DNA from: Kurthia zopfii
GTDB lineage: Bacteria > Bacillota > Bacilli > Bacillales_A > Planococcaceae
Assembly: GCF_003143955.1 (NCBI RefSeq)
Contig: NZ_QFVS01000008.1
Location: forward strand, 1-64,000
Direction: 5' to 3'
DNA: 64,000 nucleotides
The position numbers were made by a program, and so were the translations under genes. This document shows, in pieces, positions 1 through 8,013 of this stretch. Position 1 is the first letter of the stretch, and every line of letters begins with the position of its first letter. The notes beneath the pieces were generated by a model that saw only the letters and a list, made by a program, of their open reading frames with translations, did no database searches and had not been told where the DNA came from.

Positions 1-67
1 TTTATTCTATAGGGAAACTCACTTGTTTTCTATTTTTTTGAATAAAAATAACGTTCATGAAGTTTCC

Positions 68-99
68 GCACCGATCTGATTAGAGATCGGTGCTTTTTT
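68..99 (+). terminator. Intrinsic terminator
   Basis: A perfect 10-bp stem (GCACCGATCT with its complement) closes a GATTAG loop and is followed by six T. It probably ends a gene lying left of the window. Confidence 0.8.
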
Positions 100-138
100 C
101 TTCACCAACGTTATTTATTGTAGAACCATTATTTCGTA

Positions 139-170
139 TAATCGCCATCTATTTGGCGATTATTTTTTTT
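139..170 (+). terminator. Second intrinsic terminator
   Basis: An 8-bp stem TAATCGCC/GGCGATTA is followed by eight T. It lies 45 bases after the first terminator and shortly before the next gene, so it may be a back-up terminator or a leader attenuator. I see no aptamer between the two hairpins. Confidence 0.65.
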
Positions 171-201
171 GTGCATGATATGATAGTTCAGAGGTGGAAT
201 A

Positions 202-492
202 ATGGAATATATTAAAGTCATCGCTTTATTTCTATTCATTTTTTTCTTGATCTTACAAATATGGATGGGCCAAAGAGCAAAAGTAATTGCCTATTTCTTT
301 TTTATCATTTCAGCAGCAATGTATGTGATGAATTTCAAATGGGAACTTTGGCAACAATTCGCAGCAATTATTGGTATTCTAGCGATTGTACTCGGTTCAT
401 TGTACTTTGAAATGAAAGTGAAAAATAATGAAGCAACAACTGAAAAACCAGAGAATCAAAAAACATTTTCAGATCGTAATAAACGAAAATAG
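202..492 (+). CDS. Small multi-pass membrane protein, unrecognised
   Basis: This 96-residue protein belongs to no family I recognise. The ATG has GAGGTGG five bases upstream, which fixes the start. Three hydrophobic stretches (about residues 4-22, 27-44 and 50-68) suggest three membrane helices, and the last 25 residues are a charged Lys/Glu/Asn-rich tail that is probably cytoplasmic. The gene stands alone between terminators and points toward the convergent lrgB. No catalytic motif is visible, so I assign no function. It could be a membrane-stress or envelope protein, but nothing in the sequence tests that. Confidence 0.7.
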   Translation: MEYIKVIALFLFIFFLILQIWMGQRAKVIAYFFFIISAAMYVMNFKWELWQQFAAIIGILAIVLGSLYFEMKVKNNEATTEKPENQKTFSDRNKRK

Positions 493-498
493 TATACA

Positions 499-540
499 AA
501 AAGAGAAGTGATTGCAGCGATGCAAACACTTCTCTTTTTT
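499..540. terminator. Bidirectional terminator
   Basis: The 10-bp stem AAGAGAAGTG/CACTTCTCTT has a T-run on its right and an A-run on its left. It can end both the small membrane gene on the plus strand and lrgB on the minus strand. Confidence 0.8.
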
Positions 541-545
541 CATGA

Positions 546-1223
546 TTATAACATCATGAGTTCAGACACAATAATACTAACGAGGGCCGCTAAAATCATA
601 GCGAGAGATGAAAAAGTACCTTCTAGTTCACCGAATGTAAATGCAGTAGAAGTACCACAGCCATGCGCGCCCATGCCAAGCATTAATCCGCGAGCTGAAG
701 GGGAGTTTATATGACAGTATTTAATGATATAAGGGCCAACAACACTACCTGCTAAACCAGTAATGATGACAAAAACAGCTGTCATATTAGGTTCGCCACC
801 AATCATTGTTGAAATATCCATAGCAATTGGCGTTGTCACAGAGCGAGGTACAATACTATAAATTGTTTCACTACTCATCCCAAATAGTAATGCTAGCAAA
901 TAGGATGAACCAAATGCGATAATGACACCGAATACTAAGCTAAATACGATTGTTGCGGCATATTTTTTGATTAAATGAAAATTTTTATAAATGGGTACTG
1001 CGAACGCTACTGTTGCAGGACCTAATAAGTTTGTTAAATATTTCGCTCCATCATTGTAAGTCGCATAATCAACGTTAAAAAGATAAATAATTAAAATAAT
1101 TGCGAGTGGACTAATAATTAAGGGTGAAAAAATCATGATTGGAATTTTTTTAGAGAGTCGCTTACTTAAGAAATAGATGAAAACAGTTGCGAACAAACAC
1201 AGACTAGCAGTTAGAACGTGCAT
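546..1223 (-). CDS. lrgB: LrgB/CidB-family membrane protein
   Basis: This is a polytopic membrane protein of the LrgB family, the partner of the holin-like LrgA. In staphylococci and Bacillus these pairs influence murein hydrolase activity, overflow metabolism and pyruvate movement. Family hallmarks are LGPATVAFAVPIYK near the N-terminal third, TPIAM, VVGPYIIKY, and GLMLGMGAHGCGTSTAF near the C-terminus. The reading frame extends upstream to a TTG, but an ATG with AGGTT about nine bases upstream is the better start and gives about 225 residues, normal for the family. It overlaps lrgA by 20 bases, so the two are probably translationally coupled. With the LysR gene and thiM nearby, the order matches ywbG-ywbH-ywbI-thiM-thiE of Bacillus subtilis. 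Confidence 0.9.
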   Translation of the reverse strand: MHVLTASLCLFATVFIYFLSKRLSKKIPIMIFSPLIISPLAIILIIYLFNVDYATYNDGAKYLTNLLGPATVAFAVPIYKNFHLIKKYAATIVFSLVFGVIIAFGSSYLLALLFGMSSETIYSIVPRSVTTPIAMDISTMIGGEPNMTAVFVIITGLAGSVVGPYIIKYCHINSPSARGLMLGMGAHGCGTSTAFTFGELEGTFSSLAMILAALVSIIVSELMML

Positions 1224-1587
1224 TTTGATCAACCTGCTTTCTTTTTTCAAATAATTGAGCGACAGTGCCTGTACATGCCATGACGATAATAGTGCTTAAG
1301 AAAATGATGAGAACTAGTTTTATACCTGTAAAACCAAGTATTTCTCGATAATTAATGACGCCAACTGCTGCTGGAATGAAAAATAATAGTAATTCAGCAG
1401 TTAAAAAACCAGCTCCAGCTTCAACCCATTCAACCTTGATCAATTTAAAATAGAGTGAAAAAAAGAGTAGGAAAAGTGCAATAATACTACCTGGAATTTT
1501 TAAATGCAGGGCGTATGTGATCCATTCACCGATTAGTAAATAGCCATAAATAATAATGATTTGGATAATAATCCGAAATGCTTTCAA
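1204..1587 (-). CDS. lrgA: LrgA/CidA-family holin-like protein
   Basis: This 127-residue protein has the four-helix layout of the LrgA/CidA family: about residues 6-24, 29-47, 63-80 and 88-108, followed by a basic tail. Motifs are LKIPGSIIALFLLFFSL (the family usually has IPGSVIGMLLLFxLL) and a FFIPAAVGVI segment. Translation starts at TTG, preceded by AGAAGG. LrgA proteins form holin-like oligomers that work with LrgB. The gene lies 81 bases downstream of the LysR gene on the same strand, so the three may be co-transcribed or the regulator may act on the short gap between them. YwbH of B. subtilis is the nearest named relative by context. Confidence 0.9.
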   Translation of the reverse strand: MKAFRIIIQIIIIYGYLLIGEWITYALHLKIPGSIIALFLLFFSLYFKLIKVEWVEAGAGFLTAELLLFFIPAAVGVINYREILGFTGIKLVLIIFLSTIIVMACTGTVAQLFEKRKQVDQNARSNC

Positions 1588-1668
1588 ATCGTAACCTTCT
1601 TCTTTAATAGAATAATCTAATGCTACACCAAAAATGGTTATTCGTAAAATACATATATTTTATAATTT

Positions 1669-2556
1669 CTATTCCATTTTAGAATCATAAGCATTTAAGA
1701 ATTCAATAAACTTCTTCGTCGCGTGAGAAACATAACGCTCTTTTTTAACTATAAAGGAGATTTCCCAAGGAATTACAGGATAAACTGGGATCGTCTTTAT
1801 TTTTTCTTGATTTGCTTTTGCAGCAATTGATTGCGGGAATAGCGCCACTCCTAAGTTATGCTCAACCATTTGACTAATGAAATCCCATTGTGAGCTAATA
1901 AATGCGATATCAGGATTAAATCCAGCTTTTTCACATTCTTCAATGATGCGATCATGAATCGTAAAATCATCACTAAATAGAAGCATCTTTTCCTCTTTTA
2001 AATCAATCATCGATATATTTTCACGTGCAGCAAGTTCATGGTCCTTATGTACAATCAGATGAACTTGTTCGGTCGTGAATGGAATGAGATCATAATCTTC
2101 TTCATGTGCTGGAAGCATGACAAAACCGCCGTCCAAATCACCTTCATACACTTTTTGTTTTACTAAATTTGCGCCAACCTCATCTAGAGTAATTGTAATT
2201 TCAGGGTAAAGTTTTTGGAATTCCTTCATTAAAATTGGGAAAAATAAAATACCAATTAGGGGAGGCATACCTAATTTAATTTTACCTTTTTTTAAATCCT
2301 CTAAATCTTCTAGAACTAAATGCACTTCGTCAACCATTTGAATAATCTTCAATGCGCGGTCGTAGACAACTTGACCAGCATCCGTTAATACACTCTTTCG
2401 TTGAGAACGGTCGATGAGTGTTGTATTTAACTCCGTTTCCAATAGCTTCACCACTTTACTAAGTGTTGGTTGTGTAACGTGGAGTGCTTTTGCGGCTTTT
2501 GTGAAACTTTGTTGCCTTGCTACTTCTGTAAAATATATTAATTGCCTAACGTCCAT
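1669..2556 (-). CDS. LysR-family regulator, YwbI/CidR-like
   Basis: A LysR-type transcription factor of 295 residues. The N-terminal winged helix (about residues 1-60) contains the typical LysR helix-turn-helix FTKAAKALHVTQPTLSKVVK, followed by the linker helix and a substrate-binding fold (about 90-290). I chose the ATG preceded by a perfect AGGAGGT at six bases; an earlier start nine codons upstream has no such site. Its place just ahead of lrgAB matches ywbI next to ywbHG, and cidR next to cidABC, so it probably activates lrgAB in response to a small carboxylic effector. The effector is an inference from family, not visible in the sequence. Confidence 0.9.
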   Translation of the reverse strand: MDVRQLIYFTEVARQQSFTKAAKALHVTQPTLSKVVKLLETELNTTLIDRSQRKSVLTDAGQVVYDRALKIIQMVDEVHLVLEDLEDLKKGKIKLGMPPLIGILFFPILMKEFQKLYPEITITLDEVGANLVKQKVYEGDLDGGFVMLPAHEEDYDLIPFTTEQVHLIVHKDHELAARENISMIDLKEEKMLLFSDDFTIHDRIIEECEKAGFNPDIAFISSQWDFISQMVEHNLGVALFPQSIAAKANQEKIKTIPVYPVIPWEISFIVKKERYVSHATKKFIEFLNAYDSKME

Positions 2557-2689
2557 TTCGTACCTCCTAATTAAATCGAACAATTTACTGTTGTCATTGT
2601 ATCACTTTAACTACAATAAAAGGGAGTAGTATTCTGACAACTTAATGGAATATGACTATGAAAAAATGGCATAAGCGCATGTTTTATCG

Positions 2690-2742
2690 AAAAAAACGTT
2701 TATGAATTTTCAGCCTACAATCGGCGTAGTCATTCATAAACG
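2690..2742 (-). terminator. Terminator of the thi operon
   Basis: On the minus strand an 11-bp stem CGTTTATGAAT/ATTCATAAACG is followed by six T, just past the thiE stop. The loop contains a smaller GCCTAC/GTAGTC-like pairing. Confidence 0.8.
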
Positions 2743-2750
2743 TGATTTAC

Positions 2751-3386
2751 TTAAATATTTTTGACAGCATTTACAAAGCTTTGAGTAGCAGCTGTTGCAT
2801 CTTCAGCACTAGCAATTGCAGAAATGATTGATAAACCATCCGCTCCGGCTTGTAATACTTCTGCCGTATGCTCAGCTTGTAATCCACCAATGGCAACAAT
2901 CGGCATTGCAGGAAAGCGCTGTGAAGCTTCTTTGATCATCTTCGTACCAGAAGGGGGAATTGCATCCGCCTTAGAGCTTGTCGCGTAAACAGGTCCAATA
3001 CCGACATAATCAACACCTGCTTGAATTGCATTTTGCATTTCCTCCAAATTGTGTACAGATACACCTAAAATCTTCCCTTTGAATTGAGGTCTTATGACTG
3101 TTGCATTAAGGTCGCTTTGCCCAACATGTACACCGTCTGCATCTAGTTGTACGGCTAAATCAAAATCATCATTTACAATGAAAGGAACTTTGTATTTTTG
3201 ACAAAGTGATTGGCATTGTTTAGCAAACTCGACATAAGCATCGCCAGTTAATGCATTTTCACCTTTTTCTCTTAATTGAAATAATGTAATTCCGCCAATT
3301 AAAGCTTCTTCTAATACTTCAAGAGGGGGGCGTGATACGTTGTTGCTGCCCATAATAAAGTAAGTTGATAATAGTGTTTTATCCAT
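2751..3386 (-). CDS. thiE: Thiamine-phosphate synthase
   Basis: ThiE joins HMP-pyrophosphate to thiazole phosphate to make thiamine phosphate. The 211-residue TIM barrel is full length. It shows QLREK early, VNDDFDLAVQLDADGVHVGQ (the Mg2+/pyrophosphate-binding region), GIGPVYATSSKADA, and AIGG near the C-terminus, all family hallmarks. It is the last gene of thiM-thiD-thiE and overlaps thiD by eight bases, so it is translated from the same mRNA and controlled by the TPP riboswitches upstream of thiM. The three genes make a salvage pathway (thiazole kinase, HMP kinase, coupling enzyme); no de novo thiazole or HMP genes are present here. Confidence 0.97.
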   Translation of the reverse strand: MDKTLLSTYFIMGSNNVSRPPLEVLEEALIGGITLFQLREKGENALTGDAYVEFAKQCQSLCQKYKVPFIVNDDFDLAVQLDADGVHVGQSDLNATVIRPQFKGKILGVSVHNLEEMQNAIQAGVDYVGIGPVYATSSKADAIPPSGTKMIKEASQRFPAMPIVAIGGLQAEHTAEVLQAGADGLSIISAIASAEDATAATQSFVNAVKNI

Positions 3387-4200
3387 TGGAAACCATCTCC
3401 TTATTCACATGATCATTATAGGCAAAGTGATTTGTCGGGCCGTGGCCATGACCTAAGTTCAAACCATGAGAAATCGCCGCATGAATGTATTTCTTCGCTT
3501 CAGAAATGGCGTCTTCAATAGAAAATCCTCTGGCGATAAAAGCTGTAATTGCCGCAGAGAACGTACAGCCAGTGCCATGTGTGTCCTTCGTTGGAAGTCG
3601 CTTCGCCGTAAAGTTCAAAGTTGTACCATCTTGGAAGTACACGCGATCAATCGCTTCAGATTCGTCAGATAAATGTCCGCCTTTTAGAATGACTACTTGT
3701 GGTCCGAATGAGAGTAGTTTTTGAGCTGCTAATTGTAAATCATCTTCCGATTTGATGGCTATTCCTGAAATCGCTTCTGCTTCAGGAATATTTGGCGTAA
3801 TGATTGTGGCAATCGGGAATAAATCTTGGATCATCGCATCAATGGCATCTGATTGAAGTAATGTTGCGCCACCTTTGGCAATCATGACTGGATCGATGAT
3901 TAGAGGAATCTTTGTATCCTTTAGTCGATTCGAAACTTCACGAATAATAGTTGAAGAAAATAACATGCCCGTTTTAATTGCTTTTACATCGAAATCTTCT
4001 AAAATAGCATTTATTTGTTTAACAATGAAAGAAGCTTCAACAGGAAATACGTCTTGTACACCTAAAGTATTTTGTGCTGTCAATGCCGTAATTGATGAAG
4101 TACCAAAAGTTTTTAATTCTTGAAATGTTTTTAAATCCGCTTGAATGCCAGCGCCACCGCCGGAATCAGAGCCTGCTATTGTCATCGTTACTGAAATCAT
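3379..4200 (-). CDS. thiD: HMP / HMP-phosphate kinase
   Basis: ThiD phosphorylates 4-amino-5-hydroxymethyl-2-methylpyrimidine twice to give HMP-PP. The ribokinase-type fold is evident from TIAGSDSGGGAGIQADLKTF at the N-terminus (substrate and nucleotide glycine loop), IDPVM in the middle, LKGGHL, and the anion-hole/catalytic stretch DTHGTGCTFSAA. The length of 273 residues is normal. The start overlaps the thiM stop by four bases (ATGA) and the end overlaps thiE, so the operon is tightly coupled. PdxK-type pyridoxine kinases share the fold, but the thi context settles the assignment. Confidence 0.97.
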   Translation of the reverse strand: MISVTMTIAGSDSGGGAGIQADLKTFQELKTFGTSSITALTAQNTLGVQDVFPVEASFIVKQINAILEDFDVKAIKTGMLFSSTIIREVSNRLKDTKIPLIIDPVMIAKGGATLLQSDAIDAMIQDLFPIATIITPNIPEAEAISGIAIKSEDDLQLAAQKLLSFGPQVVILKGGHLSDESEAIDRVYFQDGTTLNFTAKRLPTKDTHGTGCTFSAAITAFIARGFSIEDAISEAKKYIHAAISHGLNLGHGHGPTNHFAYNDHVNKEMVSNG

Positions 4201-4952
4201 GATAAAACCTCATTTGCTTTATATTTTAGTTGATTTAATAAATCGGCTTGAAAATCCCCGATTCCTTCACAATTGTTTGCCGCAATTGTCGCGATATTTT
4301 TATATTCTTCATGTAGGTGAACGAGTGAATGAAAAACATCCTTACTACTTGCGCAAGCGGCTGTGCAAAGCGCACCTAATAAACAACCCGCACCTGTAAT
4401 TTCCGTCAATTTCTTAGTACCACCAGGAATTTCAGAAAGCAAGTAACCATTCGTTATATAGTCTGTTTCACCGCTAACACAAACGATTGTGTTGTACTTT
4501 AATGCGACATCCATAGCCGTTTTGGGTACAGAAAAATCAATGACACCTGCATCAATGCCATGTGAAACACAATCAATTTGTGCAAGGGATGCAAGTTCAC
4601 TCGCGTTACATCGAATCGCAGTAAACTGTACTTTTTGAAGTAGGGCATGAATAAATTCCTGTCTAAAAGTTGAAACTCCAATGCCTACAGGATCAAGAAC
4701 GACCGGCTTATTTAAACTATTTGCTAATTGACCTGCAAAAATCATCGAATGACAGAGCGAATCGCGAATCGTACCAATATTCAATAACAGTGCATCTGTA
4801 ATCTTTGAAACGTCTGCCATTTCTTCAAAATGCTCTGCCATGATCGGTGAAGCACCAACCGCTAGCAGGCCATTCGCTTGAAAATTCGCAACAACATAAT
4901 TCGTCATACAATGAATAATTGGCTTTTGATTACGAATTTCTTTCAGTACCAT
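4197..4952 (-). CDS. thiM: Hydroxyethylthiazole kinase
   Basis: ThiM salvages 4-methyl-5-hydroxyethylthiazole by phosphorylation. Motifs include MTNYVVANFQANGLLAVGAS near the N-terminus, PVVLDPVGIGVS, and ITGAGCLLGAL with the conserved active-site Cys. I start at the ATG with GGGAGGA nine bases upstream, giving 251 residues. The reading frame runs 14 codons further upstream, but those lie in the riboswitch terminator. It is the first gene of thiM-thiD-thiE. Expression should fall when thiamine pyrophosphate is plentiful, through the two riboswitch-terminator units in its leader. Confidence 0.95.
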   Translation of the reverse strand: MVLKEIRNQKPIIHCMTNYVVANFQANGLLAVGASPIMAEHFEEMADVSKITDALLLNIGTIRDSLCHSMIFAGQLANSLNKPVVLDPVGIGVSTFRQEFIHALLQKVQFTAIRCNASELASLAQIDCVSHGIDAGVIDFSVPKTAMDVALKYNTIVCVSGETDYITNGYLLSEIPGGTKKLTEITGAGCLLGALCTAACASSKDVFHSLVHLHEEYKNIATIAANNCEGIGDFQADLLNQLKYKANEVLS

Positions 4953-4980
4953 ATGTAATTCCTCCCAAATAAGAGAGAAC

Positions 4981-5021
4981 AATAAAAGGATCACCGTATG
5001 GAAAGTATATCCGGGTGATCC
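4981..5021 (-). terminator. Expression-platform terminator of proximal TPP riboswitch
   Basis: On the minus strand the perfect 8-bp stem GGATCACC/GGTGATCC is followed by TTTTATTGTT, directly after the proximal aptamer and about 30 bases before thiM. It is the expected OFF structure when TPP is bound. Confidence 0.8.
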
Positions 5022-5023
5022 CT

Positions 5024-5106
5024 AATACGCTCCCTACGTTAGTCTTAACTAAACAGGTTCAAAGGGTCAGGTTTTAACCTTCTCAACTCAAAAGAGTCCC
5101 CCCGCA
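5024..5106 (-). promoter_or_regulatory. TPP riboswitch, proximal copy
   Basis: On the minus strand the thi-box is clear: GGGGGGACTC, then GTTGAGAAGG, CCTGACCCTTTGAACCTG, and finally ACGTAGGGAGCG. The conserved CTGAGA position reads TTGAGA. It sits directly upstream of its own terminator and of thiM. Confidence 0.9.
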
Positions 5107-5119
5107 ATGATTATTAAAT

Positions 5120-5163
5120 TAAAAAAACCGTTTCCAATCGTATTAAATATACGAAGAAACAGC
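5120..5163 (-). terminator. Expression-platform terminator of distal TPP riboswitch
   Basis: On the minus strand an imperfect stem (CTGTTTC..TCGTAT paired with ATACGA..GGAAACGG) is followed by TTTTTTT. It lies between the two TPP aptamers, so the distal aptamer has its own terminator. Confidence 0.7.
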
Positions 5164-5175
5164 TTGTGAAATCAC

Positions 5176-5257
5176 GCTGCTCCCTACGCCAGTATAAACT
5201 GACAGGTTCAAAGGGTCAGGTTTTAACCTTCTCAACTCCAAAAGAGTCCCCCTGCAA
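5176..5257 (-). promoter_or_regulatory. TPP riboswitch, distal copy
   Basis: A second thi-box close in sequence to the proximal one: GGGGGACTC, GGAGTTGAGAAGG, CCTGACCCTTTGAACCTG, and CTGGCGTAGGGAGC. The P3 arm differs (CAGTTTATACTGG against TTAGTTAAGACTAA) and keeps its pairing, which argues for a functional second copy rather than a decaying one. Confidence 0.88.
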
Positions 5258-5365
5258 ATAAGTCTGAAGTGAGCATAGCATATTTATTAAAATTTGAACA
5301 CCTTTTGCTTAATTTCCCTGTAGATTTTACGTTTGATTTTGTATAATGAAGTTGGAGGGGTTATT

Positions 5366-5827
5366 TTGAAAAATTTATCTTGGTACATATCACTAGCAAT
5401 TACTTTTGCTGGTTTTACAATTATTAGTCGTTTCTTCACTTTAGAAATAGGGGATTCAGTTGGCAATATAAATCCTGCGTTTATTCCAATTGTATTATTA
5501 ATTCCGTTTCTACTCTTAAGTTTATTCATTACATTCACTGTTGGATCAACTTATTTTACAAATGCTTCACCCGGCAAACTAGTTGCTGGAATTTTAGTTG
5601 CTTTACTAATTTTTGTATTAGCTGGAGGGACTGAATATCAGTTTATAACTGGGGAAATCGAACAATTCGGTGGGATTTGGTCTGCTGAAAACTCGAAAAT
5701 CTATGGTTTAGGATTTTTAAATGGATTCACAAATGATTGGTATTTTAATGAATCCGTATTTTTAATTTTACATACGACAGCCTTTTTAGTAGGAAGTATG
5801 AAAAAGCAAAAAATAGAAGCAGAATAA
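5366..5827 (+). CDS. Four-helix membrane protein, unrecognised
   Basis: I do not recognise this protein. The TTG start has GGAGGGG six bases upstream, preferable to the upstream ATG of the same frame, and gives about 153 residues. Four hydrophobic segments (about residues 5-23, 35-56, 73-92 and 125-145) indicate a polytopic membrane protein; the third loop is acidic (GEIEQFGG) and the C-terminus is basic. A TATAAT lies 20 bases ahead of the start. The gene stands alone, with a good terminator after it and the thi riboswitch promoter diverging on its left. Confidence 0.7.
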   Translation: MKNLSWYISLAITFAGFTIISRFFTLEIGDSVGNINPAFIPIVLLIPFLLLSLFITFTVGSTYFTNASPGKLVAGILVALLIFVLAGGTEYQFITGEIEQFGGIWSAENSKIYGLGFLNGFTNDWYFNESVFLILHTTAFLVGSMKKQKIEAE

Positions 5828-5850
5828 ACGAACGCTGTGACAACTGTTAG

Positions 5851-5890
5851 GGTGAATGAATTTTGATTTTCAATTTCATTCACCTTTTTT
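5851..5890 (+). terminator. Intrinsic terminator
   Basis: A 10-bp stem GGTGAATGAA/TTCATTCACC is followed by six T, 24 bases after the stop codon of the membrane-protein gene. Confidence 0.85.
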
Positions 5891-5962
5891 AATTCAGTTC
5901 AGATGTAAAGCAATCTTATTGTGTTTGATGGTAATCGGTTTTTGGTTATTCAAAAAACATCC

Positions 5963-6012
5963 AAAAAACGAAAGAGGAGAAGCCGTGTCAATTCACGATT
6001 TCTCCTCTTTTT
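5963..6012. terminator. Bidirectional terminator
   Basis: The stem AAAGAGGAGAA/TTCTCCTCTTT is followed by TTTTT on the plus strand and by CGTTTTTT on the minus strand. It mainly serves the padR gene, which ends just beside it. Confidence 0.8.
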
Positions 6013-6015
6013 GTA

Positions 6016-6567
6016 TTATTGATCTTTATTACTCATATATTCAACTAGCGAATCACGAATATCTTCTAACCAACGAAGGTTTTCGTGTAATTGATGATCG
6101 GCGTGACGCACGATTAATTGAATATGCTCAACATGAAGTACGCTCGGATTATTACCAGCAGCTAATAAACTATCAATTCGTTTACTCTCTTTTTGGATTG
6201 CTTGATCAAGTAAAATAATGACACGATTTAAATCTACAAATTTTAAAAACAATATTGGAATATATAATGAATTCACATTTGATATATTAATATTATTGAA
6301 AGTTTTATAGATTAGCTCAACCATATATGCTTTACCGTCCTCAGTAATAGCAAATACAGTTTTTTCGGGTCTATTATCAGTTTGAACAACTTCCTTTTTT
6401 TCGATATATCCTTTTTTCTCTAATGAGTCAAAATGATAGTATAATTTACCATCACTCATTTTAAAACTAGGATCAACCCCTACAAATGATTTAAAAAGCT
6501 TTTTAATAAAGTAGGGATGGTAATTATTTTCTGATAGAACACCTAAAATAAATAATTGAATTAACAT
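6016..6567 (-). CDS. PadR-family transcriptional regulator
   Basis: PadR proteins are dimeric winged-helix repressors that often respond to phenolics or drugs. The N-terminal wing (about residues 1-80) has the family pattern: LFILGVLSENNYHPYFIKKL, then DGKLYYHFDSLEKKGYIEKK, then the wing EKTVFAITEDGKAYM. The C-terminal half (about 95-180) is helical and charged, as in the dimerisation domain of subfamily 1. Length is 183 residues. GGGGGTC precedes the ATG. It diverges from the DesK-type kinase gene, with about 230 bases between them, so it could control its own promoter or that of the kinase. No ligand can be deduced. Confidence 0.85.
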   Translation of the reverse strand: MLIQLFILGVLSENNYHPYFIKKLFKSFVGVDPSFKMSDGKLYYHFDSLEKKGYIEKKEVVQTDNRPEKTVFAITEDGKAYMVELIYKTFNNINISNVNSLYIPILFLKFVDLNRVIILLDQAIQKESKRIDSLLAAGNNPSVLHVEHIQLIVRHADHQLHENLRWLEDIRDSLVEYMSNKDQ

Positions 6568-6795
6568 AATGAGACCCCCAAAGAACAGGTTCTACCAAGT
6601 TTTAACTTAAAAAAGTTAAGTAGACCATATTATATTACACGAAAACAAGTGCTAAAACTACATATAATGAATTATTTACTATATAAATTGATTATACTAT
6701 GCATTCTCTGAAGTAATACAATAAAAAGTCATTTACAACTCGCTTGCAACTGCGTTTTGTTATAAAATAAACAGAAGAGATTGGAGCTGAAAAAT

Positions 6796-7920
6796 TTGTC
6801 AAAATGGTATTCAATTATACCGAAACATCCATTCTATAGTATTTTAGGATGGATTCTCATATGTTTTGTCCCGTTCTATAGCATTTTTAGAACGCAGGAT
6901 TACACAACACAAAGTATTGCAGTAGCTGTTCTCGTTACATATTTAATCTGTGTGTATATGGATTTTAAACTACCCGGAGGACTCGGGTATATGTGGCTAT
7001 CTTTCGAGATGATCATTAACGCCGTCATGTCAGTTTTATATGGTTATTTTTACTTTGCAATTTTCACAGCCTTTTTAATAGGGAGAATTAAAAGTAAAGT
7101 AGGCTTTTATATTATGTATGGTCTGCACATTGCTGCAAGCGTTGGTTCAATAATTGGCGGATTCTTTATTGAAACGGATGTCTATATTCAACAAATTCCG
7201 TTTATGGTCATTATCGTTTTCGGCGTTATTTTAGCACCATTCTACCTATTTAGCCGAACTCAAAGTGACAAATTAGAAACGAAGCTTAAATCTGCTGAAA
7301 ATCGCATTTACGAGTTAAGTATCGTGGAAGAACGCCAAAGGATTGCCCGTGATTTACATGATACACTCGGACAAAAACTTAGTATGATTGGTCTAAAACT
7401 AGATTTAGCGATTAGATTAGTTGATAAGGACACCGATCAGGCGAAGAAAGAATTAGGTGATATTCGACAAGCCGCAAGTATGGCTTTAAAAGAAGTGCGA
7501 GAAATGGTATCAGATATGAAGAAAGTGAAGATTGAGGATGAACTACTTCATGTCCAAGAAATTTTAGAAGTCGCAAACATTGATTTAAAACTAAAAGGTA
7601 GTTTAAAATTAGTCGAAGTACCATTGATTTTAGAAAATACACTTAGTATGTGTTTAAAAGAAGTAGTAAATAATATTGTCAAACATAGTGAAGCGAAGAA
7701 ATGTATCATTAAAATTGAACAATCACCAAAAGAAATTACGATGATTATTTATGATGATGGCAAAGGATTCGACTATTCGACCAATCTACAAGGGAACGGC
7801 ATAAAAGGAATCGAAGAACGCGTTCAATTCGTAAATGGCTCTGTAGATTTTTCTGACGCGAAAGGAACGACAGTGACGATTAAAGTGCCACTTGTCATCG
7901 TTTATAAAGAAAATGAATAA
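6796..7920 (+). CDS. desK: DesK-type membrane thermosensor histidine kinase (no adjacent regulator)
   Basis: A HisKA_3 sensor kinase closely resembling DesK, which senses membrane order and switches on fatty-acid desaturation in B. subtilis. Four to five hydrophobic helices occupy about residues 10-150, then a coiled coil, the H-box VEERQRIARDLHDTLGQKL, N-box CLKEVVNNIVKHS, D-box DDGKGFD and G-box GNGIKGIEERV. With the TTG start I choose (GGAG nine bases upstream) the phospho-accepting His is residue 188, the same number as in B. subtilis DesK. Neither a desR-type regulator nor a desaturase gene follows; the next gene is an ECF sigma factor. The partner must be elsewhere or lost. Confidence 0.88.
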   Translation: MSKWYSIIPKHPFYSILGWILICFVPFYSIFRTQDYTTQSIAVAVLVTYLICVYMDFKLPGGLGYMWLSFEMIINAVMSVLYGYFYFAIFTAFLIGRIKSKVGFYIMYGLHIAASVGSIIGGFFIETDVYIQQIPFMVIIVFGVILAPFYLFSRTQSDKLETKLKSAENRIYELSIVEERQRIARDLHDTLGQKLSMIGLKLDLAIRLVDKDTDQAKKELGDIRQAASMALKEVREMVSDMKKVKIEDELLHVQEILEVANIDLKLKGSLKLVEVPLILENTLSMCLKEVVNNIVKHSEAKKCIIKIEQSPKEITMIIYDDGKGFDYSTNLQGNGIKGIEERVQFVNGSVDFSDAKGTTVTIKVPLVIVYKENE

Positions 7921-7941
7921 AATATTTTAATATAATATAAT

Positions 7942-7973
7942 AGGAGGAATCGTGTAGTACCGCGATTCCTCCT
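7942..7973 (+). other. Stable hairpin after desK
   Basis: An 11-bp perfect stem AGGAGGAATCG/CGATTCCTCCT lies 20 bases after the kinase stop, with no T-run on its 3' side. It may end the kinase mRNA by blocking 3' decay, or act as a weak terminator. Confidence 0.5.
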
Positions 7974-8013
7974 CACTATTTACTTAGCAAATAGAGATAG
8001 TTTTTAAATTCAC

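Noticed and set aside
5856-6218. 120-codon plus-strand frame opposite padR
   Set aside because: It contains two terminator hairpins and lies opposite a well-supported PadR gene.
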